Assembly (NCBI GenBank): GCA_001312325.1
Contig: BBDJ01000007.1
Location: 103,578 to 167,577 of the forward strand
Source of the DNA: Lysinibacillus pakistanensis
GTDB taxonomy: Bacteria > Bacillota > Bacilli > Bacillales_A > Planococcaceae
Reading direction: 5' to 3'
DNA: 64,000 nucleotides
The position numbers were made by a program, and so were the translations under genes. Under the pieces are notes generated by a model, which saw nothing but the letters and a program-made list of their open reading frames with translations, was not told the origin of the DNA and made no database searches. This document shows positions 31,632 to 42,954 of this stretch, in pieces. Every line of letters begins with the position of its first letter. The first letter of the stretch is position 1.

Positions 31632-31651
31632 AAAATGATTTAAATCATTTT
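31632..31651. terminator. Palindrome at the rnhC 3' end
   Basis: GAAAATGATT-TAA-ATCATTTTC-type dyad overlapping the rnhC stop; may terminate the minus-strand transcript. Weak T tract. Confidence 0.35.
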
Positions 31652-32565
31652 CCTTGCTTTTTCGGTATTTGCAAAATGCCATTTCGTTATAGTGCGTAAA
31701 AAAATTCTCACCTTGACCACGCCAAATACGTGCTGCTAAAGCATCTACTTTTGCAGAAGCTCCCTTTAATAATTCGATTCCAGCAAGTTCACTAAGTCGA
31801 TCCATTTCCTTTAAGAAAGCTGCGCGAGCTAATATGGAGGCTGTTGCAACTGAAACATGCAATTGCTCAGCTTTTGTTGAAAAAAAGCACATTCTCTCGG
31901 ACAATTTCTCGCTCATTCTTTAAATAATTATAGTATACGCCTCGTTCAGCAAACTGATCGATTAAAATATGCTGTGGTTTTTCTGGTGCCATTTTCACTA
32001 GAGTATTGTTAAGTGCTTTATTGTGCATCATTGCCTTCATTTTTCCCTGTGAATAGCCCTTTGCCTGTAAATTATTATACTTCTCATTCCGCAGTACAAG
32101 TACACTATGGACACAGGCAGCACGTAAATCTGGCGCTATTTTACGCATATAGTCATCTGTTAGCATTTTTGAATCTTTTACCCCAAGCTCATTGACAAGC
32201 TCAATCTTCGTTGAAGGAACATAAACAGCTGCTACAGTAATTGGACCGAAATAATCGCCAGTGCCAGTTTCATCAGAGCCGAGCACTGACATTGTAGCAA
32301 AGCCATCAGGCAAAACATCTCCCTTTGCACCTATGGCTGAAGCTTTTGGCGGACTAGGGATGCTACTACCCCAGCGAGCAGCTTCTCGTTCAGCTCCTCC
32401 CCCTTGAAACATTAATTTACCTGATTTGTACATGGTGATTGCCGTATCTGGAAGCTTTGCGGCAAAGATAACACCAGGTGCCTTTCGCTCTACATAATGG
32501 CTTGCATAGAAGGCCATCACTTCTTTTTGTATATTTGGTGATATTGATAGCACAATATTTGACAT
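31640..32565 (-). CDS. rnhC: Ribonuclease HIII (two frameshifts)
   Basis: 307 residues after correction. An N-terminal TBP-like substrate-binding domain (about 1-85) precedes the RNase H fold with GSDETGTGDYFGP (catalytic DE), VKDSKMLTD and ILIDQFAE. It removes RNA from DNA hybrids. Extra bases: 31880-31886 and 31698-31704. Correcting the second gives the family-typical end WHFANTEKARKMI and a stop at 31640; as read, translation would run into the repeat region to 31563. It faces pheT convergently and zapA divergently. Confidence 0.9.
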
Positions 32566-32700
32566 TTAATCGTCCCTTTCTGTCCTCATTGTTCACAATT
32601 TTATATCTTTCATGGTATGATAATAAATAGCTTTTTTTGTGTGATGCTGTTCACAACTAAAAAATCGTGAACATAAAGATTAAAAAAGGAGGGTGCGACT

Positions 32701-32961
32701 ATGGAAAATCAAGAAAAGAATAAAATTTCTGTGGAAATATATGGTCACACATATAAAATGGTCGGCTCTGAATCCATTGGACATATGCGACTTGTCGCTT
32801 CAATTGTTGATGACCGTATGCGCGAAATGAATTTACATAACCCCTCACTTGATAGTACAAAACTAGCTGTTCTAACAGCAGTAAATACTGTTCACGATTA
32901 TTTACTATTAAAAGAGCAGATGGAGCAACTAGAAGAAGAATTGAAAAAATTAAAGGGTTGA
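32701..32961 (+). CDS. zapA: Cell division protein ZapA
   Basis: 86 residues, intact. It starts with the short globular head ([30 protein letters not shown]) and ends in a coiled coil ([18 protein letters not shown]). It cross-links FtsZ filaments at the division ring. AAAAGGAGGGTGCGACT precedes the ATG. The order rnhC-zapA-cvpA-polX-mutS2 is that of B. subtilis. Confidence 0.93.
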   Translation: MENQEKNKISVEIYGHTYKMVGSESIGHMRLVASIVDDRMREMNLHNPSLDSTKLAVLTAVNTVHDYLLLKEQMEQLEEELKKLKG

Positions 32962-32966
32962 AGTGA

Positions 32967-33506
32967 ATGCTAGATTTAATCATATTGGCGGTGCTATTAG
33001 CTGGACTTATTATTGGTGCAAAACGAGGTTTCATCGTTCAGATGATGCATATCGTCAGCTTTATAGTTGCCATCATTGTTGCGTATATTTATTATAAGCC
33101 ATTAGCACAAAAATTTGTGTTTTGGATTCCATATCCAGGTGTAACAGATTCAGGTAGTCTTGGCGTAGTCATAGATAGTCTGGATTTAGACAGCACATTT
33201 TACCGTGTCATTGCCTTCGCTGTTATTTTCTTCGCTGTGAAAATTTCCTTGCAAATTATTGCGTCAATTTTCGATTTTATAGCGTATTTACCAGTGTTAA
33301 ATACTTTAAATCGTTGGCTTGGAGCATTGTTTGGCATGATTGAAAACTATTTAATTATGTTTATTTTGCTATACATTCTTGCTTTATTGCCAGTTGATTT
33401 TATTCAAGGGTTAATATCGAAGTCATTGATAAGTGGTCTTATTTTGGAGCATACACCAATTATTACAAAGATGTTTCAAAACTGGTGGTATATTTATATG
33501 CAATAG
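32967..33506 (+). CDS. cvpA: CvpA family membrane protein
   Basis: 179 residues, intact. Four hydrophobic segments (about 2-20, 26-45, 80-105, 115-140) and the N-terminal LDLIILAVLLAGLIIGAKRGF are typical of CvpA/YshB. The family is tied to colicin V export in E. coli, but its role in Firmicutes is unknown. It starts 5 bases after zapA, so the two are co-translated. A terminator follows. Confidence 0.88.
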   Translation: MLDLIILAVLLAGLIIGAKRGFIVQMMHIVSFIVAIIVAYIYYKPLAQKFVFWIPYPGVTDSGSLGVVIDSLDLDSTFYRVIAFAVIFFAVKISLQIIASIFDFIAYLPVLNTLNRWLGALFGMIENYLIMFILLYILALLPVDFIQGLISKSLISGLILEHTPIITKMFQNWWYIYMQ

Positions 33507-33515
33507 TAAACTTTG

Positions 33516-33546
33516 CACTTCTCTCGGCTGTGAGAGAAGTGTTTTT
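33516..33546 (+). terminator. Terminator after cvpA
   Basis: CACTTCTCTC / GAGAGAAGTG stem followed by TTTTT. Confidence 0.85.
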
Positions 33547-33565
33547 ACGATAGGAGGAACTTCTG

Positions 33566-35276
33566 TTGAACAAAAAGACAATTATTCGAACACTTGAAAA
33601 AAATCGCATTATATATGGAATTACAGGGGGAAAATCCATTTAAAGTATCAGCCTTTCGAAAAGCAGCTGCGGCTCTTGAGGGAGACGAACGCTCATTAAG
33701 TGAGATGGAGGATGTAACGAAACTTAAAGGAATTGGTAAAGGAACTGCCGCTGTCATTGAAGATTTAATGACAACTGGACAATCAAGTCTATTAAAGGAA
33801 TTAGAAGAAGTTGTTCCTAAAGGCTTACTACCATTATTAAAATTACCTGGATTAGGTGGAAAAAAAATAGCCAAGCTTCATCAAGAGCTAGGAATTGATT
33901 CTGCGGAAAGCCTAAAGGCAGCATGTGAGGCATGTAAAGTTCGTGAGCTAGTAGGCTTTGCAGCGAAAACAGAAGAAAAAATATTAAAGGAGCTTGCCAA
34001 TTTAGCTAATCGTTCAGAACGTTTACCAATATGGCAACTGGAGCCTGTTGTTTTACAAATAGAAGCACTTCTAGGTAGTATGAAGGAAGTGGAGCGTTTT
34101 TCAGTTGCCGGAAGCTTCCGGCGGGCTGCGGAAACAAGTAAGGATATTGATTTTATTGTTGTAACTGAAGCAGTTGAGGCTGTTCGTGAGCAACTGCTGA
34201 ATAAGCTTTCGATACAGGAAGTGGTAGCAGCTGGTGATACGAAAATTTCTGTCATATTAGATTTAGACGAGCCAATAAGTGTGGATTTCCGTTTAGTAAA
34301 AGATGCGGAATATGCAACTGCCTTACATCATTTTACAGGCTCTAAGGATCATAATGTTCGTATGCGTCAAATTGCAAAAGCACGTGGTGAGAAGATTAGT
34401 GAATATGGTGTTGAGCAGGAAGACGGGAACGTATTGACCTTTAAAGATGAAGCAGCGTTTTTTTGCCCATTTTGATTTACCGTTTATCCCTCCAAGTCTA
34501 CGCACTGGTACAACGGAGTTTGACAAAAGCGAGGATATTCACACTTTAGTTAAACTAGAGGATATCAAGGCAGATTTGCATATGCATACGACATGGTCAG
34601 ATGGAGCCTATTCTGTGGCAGAAATGGGCAAGGCTTTAATCGCACGAGGTTATCAATATAGCGTTATAACGGACCATTCGCAATTTTTAAAGGTAGCAAA
34701 TGGTTTAACGCCTGAACGTTTAATAAAGCAACGTGCTGAAATTGAAGCATTTAATAAGGCACATTCGGAATTTCATTTATATGCAGGAACAGAAATGGAT
34801 ATTTTGCCAGATGGGACGCTTGATTTTGAAGATGAAGTATTAAAAGAGTTAGATTTTGTGATTGCCTCTATCCATTCTAGCTTTACACAGTCTCAGGAAA
34901 AATAATGGCACGTTTATTAACGGCGATGCAAAATCCATATGTGCATATGATTGCGCATCCTACAGGTCGCATTATTGAGGACCGTCAAGGTTATAATCCC
35001 GATATGGAACAATTAATTGCTTGGGCGAAGGAGTATGGTAAAATTTTAGAGTTAAATGCCAATCCATATCGACTTGATTTATGTGTAGAGCATTTAGAAA
35101 TGGCCATGGTAGCTGGTGTGCCTGTAGCCATTAATACCGATGCCCATGATATTACTCATTTACGTTTTATGGATATAGGGGTTCGTTATGCAAACAAAGC
35201 ATGGTTGAAAAAGGATATGATTGTGAATACATGGACGCGGGAACAATTTGAGGCGTTTATTCGACGAAATAAATAG
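33566..35276 (+). CDS. polX: DNA polymerase/3'-5' exonuclease PolX (three indels)
   Basis: 569 residues after correction. An N-terminal HhH region (LKGIGKGTAAVIEDL, LPGLGGKKIAKLH) precedes the family X nucleotidyltransferase core (AGSFRRAAETSKDIDFIV, with the catalytic Asp pair, and VDFRLV). The C-terminal PHP exonuclease has DLHMHTTWSDG, SVITDHS, IHSSF and INTDAHD. It fills gaps in base excision repair. TTG start at 33566 with TAGGAGG. Indels: extra at 33597-33603 and 34458-34464, one A missing near 34898-34902. Confidence 0.92.
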
Positions 35277-35294
35277 GTTGAGGAGGTGTTCTCA

Positions 35295-37662
35295 GTGATC
35301 GCAGAACGCGCATTGAAAACACTAGAATATGATAAAGTACGTCAGCAAGTGGCTACATACTGTACTTCATCTATTGGCAAAACGGCTATTGATGAGCTTG
35401 TACCACAGACAGACTATGAGAAAGTTGTACAATTATTAGAGGAAATGGATGAAGGACTTTCCATTTTACGTGTAAAAAGCAATGTACCGATGGGTGGAAT
35501 TTTTGATGTACGCCCTGCCGCAAGACGTGCACAAATCGGTGGTATGCTTTCAGCGGTGGAATTGATGGAAGTTTCAAGTACAATTCGTGCTAGCAGAATT
35601 CTTCGCAATTTCATTGAGGATATTGAATCAGAAGCAGTGATTGAGATTCCTCATTTTATTACTAAAAAGGAGGCAATGCCTGTTTTAACTGGCTTGCAGC
35701 ACGAAATTAACAATTGTATTGATGACAATGGTTCAGTGTTAGATTCAGCAAGTCAAACTTTACGTTCCATTCGCCAATCTTTGCGTGCAGAGGAGGCTAA
35801 GGTTCGTTCAAAGCTTGAAAGCCTTATACGTGGCAGTAATGCTGCAAAAATGCTGTCAGATGCACTTGTAACGATTCGGAATGATCGCTTCGTTATTCCT
35901 GTTAAACAGGAGTATCGTCATCATTATGGTGGAATTGTGCATGATCAATCGTCTTCGGGGCAAACATTATTCATCGAGCCAGATTCGGTTGTACAAGCAA
36001 ATAATGAGATTCATCGACTAAAAATGAAGGAGCAAGCTGAAATTGAACGCATTTTACTTGCTTTAAGTGCTATGGTAGAGGAAGTAGCCCCTGATTTATT
36101 TAATTTAGTGAAAGTACTTGGTGAGATAGACGTTATTTTAGCAAAGGGGAAATATGGGCAAGCAAACAAATGTACAATGCCAAAAATGAATAACGACGGT
36201 TATATTCGCCTAGTACGAGCACGTCATCCACTTTTACCGATTGACACTGCAGTTGCCAATGATATTGAATTCGGCAAAGACATTACGGCAATTGTTATTA
36301 CAGGACCAAACACTGGTGGGAAAACTGTAACGTTAAAAACAGTTGGATTATGTACATTGATGGCACAGGCTGGATTACCTGTACCTGCTCTCGACGGTTC
36401 AGAATTAGCAGTTTTCAAGCAGTTATTTGCAGATATTGGTGATGAACAGTCTATTGAGCAATCACTATCAACGTTCTCCTCACATATGGTTAATATTGTA
36501 GACATTTTACAAAAGTTTGATCATGAGTCACTAGTGCTCTTCGATGAACTAGGTGCTGGGACAGATCCACAGGAGGGTGCAGCTCTTGCTATTTCTATTT
36601 TAGATGAAGTACATGGAAGAGGAGCTCGTGTGATGGCAACGACTCACTATCCAGAATTAAAAGCTTATGGTTATAATCGTCCTGGCGTTGCCAATGCAAG
36701 TGTGGAGTTTGATATTGAAACTTTGAGTCCAACTTACCGTCTACTTATTGGTGTTCCAGGTCGCTCCAATGCATTTGAAATTTCAAGCCGTCTTGGCCTA
36801 CCAGAATCCATTATAGATAGAGCGAAAGGCTTTACAGGGACAGATCGTCATGAAGTGGAGTCAATGATTGCTTCACTTGAGGAGACACGACGCCAATCCG
36901 AGGATGATGCAGAGCGATCTCATGAATTACTGATGGAATCCGAAGCCTTACGCAAAGACCTGCAGGATAAACTACAGGCTTATGAGGAGCGTAAAGAGGC
37001 ACTCGATAAAAAAAGCGAAAGAAAAGGCACGTAAAATTATCGATGAGGCGAAGAGAGAAGCTGAATCAATCATAGCTGAATTGCGTGAAATGCGTAAAAA
37101 TGCGGACCAGGTCGTGAAGGAGCATGAGCTTATTGAGGCTCGTAAACGCTTAGAAGATGCGACTCCTCTAGATAACAATAAGGTGCTAAAGAAAGCAGCT
37201 CAAGTTAAGGCTCGCGCTCAAAACCTAGTTGTCGGAGATGAGGTAAAGGTGTTAAGCTATGGTCAACGGGGTACTTTGCTGGAAAAAGTGTCTGATTCTG
37301 AATGGATTGTGCAAATGGGCATTTTGAAAATGAAAATTTCGGATAGTGACCTTGAATACATCAAGCCGGAAAAAGAGCCTGTGCAACGTATTGCAGGTGT
37401 TAAAAACCGAAATAGCCATGTGAAATTAGAATTAGATCTACGTGGTGAACGTTTCGAGGATGCTATTTTACGTACAGAAAAATATATTGATGATGCTCTA
37501 CTAGCTAATTATGGGCGTGTTTCGATTATTCACGGTGTTGGTACAGGTGCATTGCGTCAGGGAATTCAAAACTATTTGAAAAAGCATAAGCGTGTAAAAT
37601 CCTTCCGTTTTGGTGAAGCCGGTGAGGGTGGCTTTGGAGTCACGGTTGTGGAATTGAAATAA
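35295..37662 (+). CDS. mutS2: Endonuclease MutS2 (one frameshift)
   Basis: 788 residues after correction. Core and clamp helices, then the ATPase with Walker A GPNTGGKT and Walker B region [13 protein letters not shown], a long charged coiled coil (about 515-620), and a C-terminal Smr nuclease domain ([25 protein letters not shown]). It suppresses recombination and helps rescue collided ribosomes in relatives. The GTG at 35295 lies 7 bases from AGGAGGTG; the GTG at 35286 overlaps that site. Extra A in 37008-37014, in the coiled coil. Confidence 0.92.
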
Positions 37663-37683
37663 GCAGTAAAGGGGACGGAGAAA

Positions 37684-38098
37684 ATGCTGAATTCTAGCTT
37701 TTGGCGATATCCGATTATCGAAACGGCAGGATATTTTAGTGTTGTTGTGTTATGTTTAGTCGTCTCGATGGCATTGTTCGAAGTCGTTACGAAATATAAA
37801 AATTGGGAAGAAATAAAAAATGGCAATGTTGCTGTAGCACTTGCAACTGGAGGGAAAATTTTGGGGATTTGCAATATTTTCCGCTATTCCATTGCTCGAC
37901 ACAGCACATTAAGCGAAATGATTGGCTGGGGTCTTTTTGGCTTTACATTACTGATTGTGGCGTATTTTTTTATTTGAATTTATGACTCCACGCTTTAATG
38001 TAGATCAAGAAATTGCGAATGATAATCGCTCAGTCGGCTTTATTTCCTTCACCATTTCAGTAGGTCTATCGTTTGTGATTGGGGCAAGTATTGCATAG
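37684..38098 (+). CDS. DUF350 membrane protein, YshE-like (one frameshift)
   Basis: 137 residues after removing one base from the 7-T run at 37965-37971. Four hydrophobic segments; the conserved NVAVALATGGKILGI region and the mid-loop FMTPRFNVDQEIANDNRSVGF are typical of DUF350. The function is unknown. It follows mutS2 as yshE does in B. subtilis, 21 bases downstream. Confidence 0.85.
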
Positions 38099-38110
38099 GA
38101 GTGTCATGAC

Positions 38111-38191
38111 ATGGAAAAATTAGCAAAAATTCTAATCGTTGTCTGCATCGCATTTTTAGCAGTCGGTGTCTACTATATGATGACCCTTTAA
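38111..38191 (+). CDS. 26-residue single-helix membrane peptide
   Basis: MEKLAKILIVVCIAFLAVGV then YYMMTL: one membrane helix with a short charged N-terminus. AGGAGTGTCATGAC lies before the ATG, 12 bases after the DUF350 stop and before a shared terminator, so it would be translated from the same transcript. Family not recognised. Confidence 0.5.
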   Translation: MEKLAKILIVVCIAFLAVGVYYMMTL

Positions 38192-38195
38192 ACAA

Positions 38196-38228
38196 GAAAA
38201 CGCATCCTGTTTGTGAGGATGCGTTTTT
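38196..38228 (+). terminator. Terminator of the mutS2-DUF350 unit
   Basis: AAAACGCATCCT / AGGATGCGTTTTT hairpin. Confidence 0.85.
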
Positions 38229-38260
38229 GTTATGTTTAAAGGTGGCATACAGAAAAAAAT

Positions 38261-38385
38261 TGCTCAGGTAGGGTCAAGAAGTGTTCAGATAAAGTAAGAA
38301 GTCGCTCGGCTGGCAAAACTTGTGCATGTATCGAGTAGAATCGCTCATGTAGCTTTAAAAACAACTCATGTGATTTCGCCCCCAC
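38261..38385. repeat. Degenerate ~21-bp tandem repeats
   Basis: Motif GCTCAKGTAG or GTTCAGATAA recurs at about 38262, 38283, 38304, 38324, 38343 and 38364. Spacing is 19-21 bases; sequence identity is low. It occupies part of the 540-base gap before lcfA, whose remainder (38386-38580) holds nothing I can identify. Confidence 0.5.
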
Positions 38386-38583
38386 CTAGCAGCATAAATT
38401 ATCCCCCAATCTTCAGCAAAATCAAAAATTTCATCACCTTCAAAATTCTCTTAAAACCACTACCGCACAAAATACTACTAAAATCTATCATTAATCTTTC
38501 ATCTTATAAAAAAATTAACCCTCGCAATTTATTTTTGCAATATAGAAATATTACTTCACATGTTTGCATAAAAAAAACAAAGA

Positions 38584-38600
38584 ATGAATGAGTATTCATA
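38584..38600. promoter_or_regulatory. FadR-type operator upstream of lcfA
   Basis: TGAATGAGTATTCAT (38585-38599) matches the Bacillus FadR half-site pattern TGAATGANTANTCATTCA except at the far end. Confidence 0.6.
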
Positions 38601-38769
38601 AGGTCTAGCAATCAAAAACCCTATAAAATACAGTCATATAAATGTTGTAAAATGCATAATAATTAATCGAAAATGCATTTATTTTCTATTTTGTGTTTGA
38701 AACTGTATTTCTTTTTCATTATAATTAATATAAGAATTTACAAAGTTTGGGGCAAAGGGGAGAGGACGT

Positions 38770-40450
38770 ATGACAACAAAACCATGGCTAGCAAATTATC
38801 CTGAAGAAGTACCATCGTCTTTAACGTTTGAGGAAATTCCAGTGCAAGAGTTTTTGACACGTGCCTATAAAAAGAATTCATCCAAAGTGGCGATTCATTT
38901 TATGGGGAAGGATTTGACGTACACAGAGTTATATGAGTCTGCGCTTAGATTTGCAAACTATTTACAGGCACTTGGTGTAGAAAAGGGAGATCGTGTGGCA
39001 ATTATGCTACCAAATTCGCCTCAAAGTGTAATTGCTTACTACGGTGCTATGTATGCTGGAGCTGTTGTCGTACAAACAAATCCACTTTATACTGAACGTG
39101 AACTTCAATATCAAATGGCTGATTCAGGAGCAAAGGTTATTTTAGTGATGGACATTTTATATCCACGTGTTATGAAGATTATGAAAGAAACAGCACTTGA
39201 AAATGTAATTGTCACGGCAATAAAAGATTACCTACCATTTCCGAAAAATTTAGTTTATCCTTTTATTCAAAAAAAAGCAATACGGTTTTAGTGTGAAGGT
39301 AGAACATAGCGGTCAAAACCATCTATTTACTGAGATTATGCGTTCCTCACCAATTAAAGTGCTGGACATTTCTTTTGATTTTGAAGAGGACATTGCCTTG
39401 CTTCAATATACAGGAGGTACAACCGGCTTTCCTAAAGGTGTGATGCTGACTCATAAAAATTTAATTGCCAATACAACAATGTGTGATGTTTGGATGTATA
39501 AATGTGTGCATGGTGAAGAAACCATTATGGGTATTTTACCGTTCTTCCATGTCTATGGTATGACCACGGTTATGCTATTATCTGTTTTTACGCAAAATAA
39601 AATGGTGTTATTACCAAAATTCGATGCGGAAACGGCATTGAAAACCATTGATAAGCAAAAACCAACGCTTTTCCCTGGTGCCCCAACATTATATATTGGT
39701 CTTTTAAATCATCCAGATATTACTAAATATGATTTGTCATCCATTAAAGCTTGCTTGAGTGGTTCTGCATCACTTCCGGTTGAGGTGCAAGAGAAATTTG
39801 AAGCAGTCACAGGCGGAAAGCTCGTAGAAGGTTACGGATTAACAGAAACTTCTCCAGTAACACATTCAACACCTATTTGGGGTAAACGCAAAATCGGCTC
39901 AATTGGTTTACCATGGCCGAACACAGATGCGGTTATTTTACGTACAGGAGATTCGGAGGAGCTTCCAGTTGGTGAGGTTGGAGAGATTGCTGTAAAAGGT
40001 CCACAGGTAATGAAGGGTTATTGGAACCGACCAGAAGACACGGCAGCAACGTTCGCAGATGGCTGGTTCTTAACAGGGGATTTGGGTTATATGGATGAAG
40101 AAGGCTTTTTCTATGTAGTGGATCGTAAAAAGGATTTGATTATTGCAGGCGGCTTTAATATATACCCTCGTGAGGTGGAAGAAGTCTTATATGAGCGAGA
40201 GGAAATTCAAGAATGTGTAGTTGCAGGTATTCCAGATCCGTACCGTGGAGAAACAGTTAAAGCTTATATTGTATTAAAAGAAGGATATTCGATTACAGAG
40301 GACGAATTAAATAAATATTGCCGCCAACATCTAGCTGCATTCAAAGTTCCGCGCTATTATGAATTTAGAGATGAGCTTCCGAAAACAGCTGTAGGGAAAA
40401 TTTTGCGTCGCTCATTAGTGGATGAAGAAAAAAACGAAATTAGTGAATAA
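38770..40450 (+). CDS. lcfA: Long-chain fatty acid-CoA ligase (one frameshift)
   Basis: 559 residues after removing one A from 39269-39276. The AMP-binding P-loop is LLQYTGGTTGFPKGV; GYGLTETSP and GWFLTGDLGYMDEEGFFYVVDRKKDLIIAGGFN form the A5-A8 motifs, and the C-terminal catalytic Lys lies in PKTAVGKILRR. It activates fatty acids for beta-oxidation. First gene of the lcfA-fadR-fadB-etfB-etfA group, as in B. subtilis, with a FadR-type site 170 bases upstream. Confidence 0.94.
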
Positions 40451-40517
40451 AGAAGCAAAATAAATACGTCATAAAGTATTGACAAGCAAAGTTGTAAAAT
40501 ATAATATGAAAATATGA

Positions 40518-40533
40518 ATGAATGACCATTCAT
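40518..40533. promoter_or_regulatory. FadR-type operator between lcfA and fadR
   Basis: ATGAATGACCATTCAT: arms ATGAATG / CATTCAT around the centre. Best FadR match in the window, placed to control fadR-fadB-etf. Confidence 0.7.
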
Positions 40534-40651
40534 ATTTTCATATTTTTTTTAGGTTACACGTCACATCCTTACTTTTTACTAAATAAGGATTACATCATGT
40601 GGTAACAAAGCATGTAGACGTCTGTAAGTTTTTATAGGTGGTGATATATAA

Positions 40652-41234
40652 GTGAAACGTGATAAGCCGAAATATAAGCAAATTATTGATGCAGCTGTCA
40701 TCGTTATAGCAGAAAATGGGTATCACCAAGCGCAAGTGTCGAAAATCGCTAAACAGGCTGGGGTGGCTGATGGAACAATCTATTTATATTTTAAAAATAA
40801 AGAAGATATATTAATTTCTGTCTTTAATGAAAAAAATGGCTGTTTTTGTTGAGTCATTACAAGATATAATAGAAAATGGAAGTACGTCTAAAGACAAACT
40901 TTCACGGATGATAGAAAATCATTTTAATGTTCTAGCGACAGATCGATACCTAGCAACCGTCACACAATTAGAACTACGACAATCGAATAAGGATTTGCGA
41001 TTAAAGATTAATTCGGTGTTAAGAGAGTACTTACAATTACTTGATCAAATTTTAATCGAAGGTATGCTTTCCGGTGAGTTCAATCAAACGATGGATGTAC
41101 GCTTGGCACGTCAAATGGTATTTGGAACAATTGATGAAACCATTACGTCGTGGGTCATGAATGATTATCGATATGATTTGATAGAACAAGTTCCAAAGGT
41201 TCAGGCATTAATTCTGAACGGCATTAAAGCTTAA
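40652..41234 (+). CDS. fadR: TetR family fatty-acid degradation repressor FadR (one frameshift)
   Basis: 193 residues after removing one A from 40830-40836. The helix-turn-helix is [26 protein letters not shown]; the C-terminal part is the acyl-CoA pocket and dimer domain. In Bacillus it represses fad genes until long-chain acyl-CoA binds. GTG start with AGGTGGTGATATATAA upstream. Sites resembling its operator occur before lcfA, before itself and before the thioesterase gene at 55.2 kb. Confidence 0.92.
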
Positions 41235-41248
41235 AAGGATGTGGAGAA

Positions 41249-42021
41249 ATGGAATTTCTAAGTTGGAAAGTTGAAGATGGAGTAGCAATTATTACAATTG
41301 CACGACCACCAGCAAACGCATTATCTCGCGGAATCATTACCGAAGTCAATGAAGTGCTAGATGCAGTAGAAAACGATGACGCAGTACGTGTCCTTGTGCT
41401 TCACGGAGAAGGCCGTTTCTTCTCAGCAGGTGCAGACATAAAGGAATTTACAGAAGTTGAATCTGGCGAGGAATTTACAAAACTAGCGAGCAATGGGCAA
41501 CAAGTATTTGAACGTGTTGAATCATTCTCAAAACCCGTTATTGCTGCAATCCATGGTGCTGCACTTGGCGGTGGTTTGGAGCTTGCGATGAGCTGTCATC
41601 TGCGCTTTGTAACAGAATCTGCAAAATTAGGGTTACCCGAATTACAATTAGGTCTAATTCCTGGCTTTGGTGGCACACAACGATTACCACGCTATGTTGG
41701 TGTTGCAAAAGCTGCAGAAATGATGTTTACAAGTGAACCAATTTCAGGTACAGAAGCTGTGCAGTGGGGGTTAGCGAATCGAGCATATTCAGATGAAGTG
41801 TTGCTTGAGGAAACGTTAAAAACTGCTAAGAAAATTGCGAAGAAGAGCCAATCGCCTTAAAGGCAGCTATTCAAACTTTACAATTTGCGAAGCCTGCTTC
41901 ATTCTACGAAGGTATGGAGGCTGAGGCAAAATCGTTTGGTACTGTTTTTATAACAGAAGATGCAAAAGAAGGTATTCAAGCATTTATTGAAAAACGTGAG
42001 CCTGTGTTTACTGGTAAATAA
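41249..42021 (+). CDS. fadB: Enoyl-CoA hydratase (one-base deletion)
   Basis: 257 residues after restoring one C near 41853 (CCC read as CC). Crotonase fold: oxyanion-hole motifs [10 protein letters not shown] and [18 protein letters not shown], and the catalytic-loop region [20 protein letters not shown] with its Glu. As read the product would end early at KKSQSP, losing the C-terminal helices ([10 protein letters not shown] to [10 protein letters not shown]). It hydrates trans-2-enoyl-CoA in beta-oxidation. It lies 14 bases after fadR. Confidence 0.92.
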
Positions 42022-42131
42022 TTTTCCATTCGTGTCGATAGCACTTGTCAATCGACATTATCCAAACTGAAAATATATAATATTTATAAGTTTACTTAGA
42101 ATTAAAAAAACGTTCCAGGAGGTATGGATAT

Positions 42132-42904
42132 ATGAACATTTTTGCATTAATTAAACGTACGTTTGACACGGAAGAGAAAATTGTTGTGTCTGGTGGTAAA
42201 ATTCAAGAAGATGGTGCTGAATTCATCATCAACCTTATGACGAATATGCCATTGAAGAGGCAATCCAAGTTCGTGACGCTGCTGGTGGTAAAGTAACAGT
42301 AGTAACAATTGGTGGCGAAGATGCTGAAAAGCAACTACGTACAGCTCTTGCCATGGGAGCAGATGAAGCGGTTCTTATTAATACAGAAGATGATTTGGAT
42401 GAATTAGATCAAAATGCAGCTGCTTTTATCTTAGCAGAGTATTTAAAAGATAAAGATGCTGATTTAATTTTAACAGGAAACGTAGCGATAGATGGTGGCT
42501 CTGGGCAAGTAGGTCCACGTGTTGCAGATTTACTTGGCATTAACTATGTAACAACAATTACAAAACTTGAAATCGATGGAACATCTGCGAAAATTGTACG
42601 CGATATCGAAGGTGATTCAGAGGTTATCGAGTCCTCTTTACCACTATTAGTAACAGCTCAACAAGGTTTAAATGAGCCTCGTTACCCATCTTTACCAGGT
42701 ATCATGAAAGCGAAGAAGAAACCGCTTGCAGAACTTGAATTAGATGATTTAGATATCGATGAAGATGATGTAGAAGTGAAGATTGAAACTGTAGACATCT
42801 TCTTACCAGCACAAAAGGCAGCAGGACGCGTTCTTGAAGGTGACCTTTCTGCACAAGTGAAAGAACTGGTAAATCTACTTCACACTGAAGCAAAAGTAGT
42901 TTAA
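42132..42904 (+). CDS. etfB: Electron transfer flavoprotein beta subunit (one-base deletion)
   Basis: 257 residues after restoring one C near 42231 (AACCCTTAT read as AACCTTAT), which recovers the NPYDEYAIEEAIQ motif. AMP-binding fold with GADEAVLI and GNVAIDGGSGQVGP. With EtfA it carries electrons from acyl-CoA dehydrogenase to the quinone pool. A 110-base gap separates it from fadB. Confidence 0.93.
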
Positions 42905-42954
42905 AAATTTGATGATGTTAATCGAATCTTAAAGGGTAACGGAGGGAATATACT

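Noticed and set aside
31563..31639. C-terminal extension of RNase HIII (reading through to RKGL)
   Set aside because: Correcting the 7-base run at 31698-31704 gives the conserved HFANTEKA ending and a stop at 31640; the extension falls in repeat sequence.
38322..38591. 89-codon frame upstream of lcfA
   Set aside because: No ribosome binding site, low-complexity content, and it covers the degenerate repeats and the FadR-type site.
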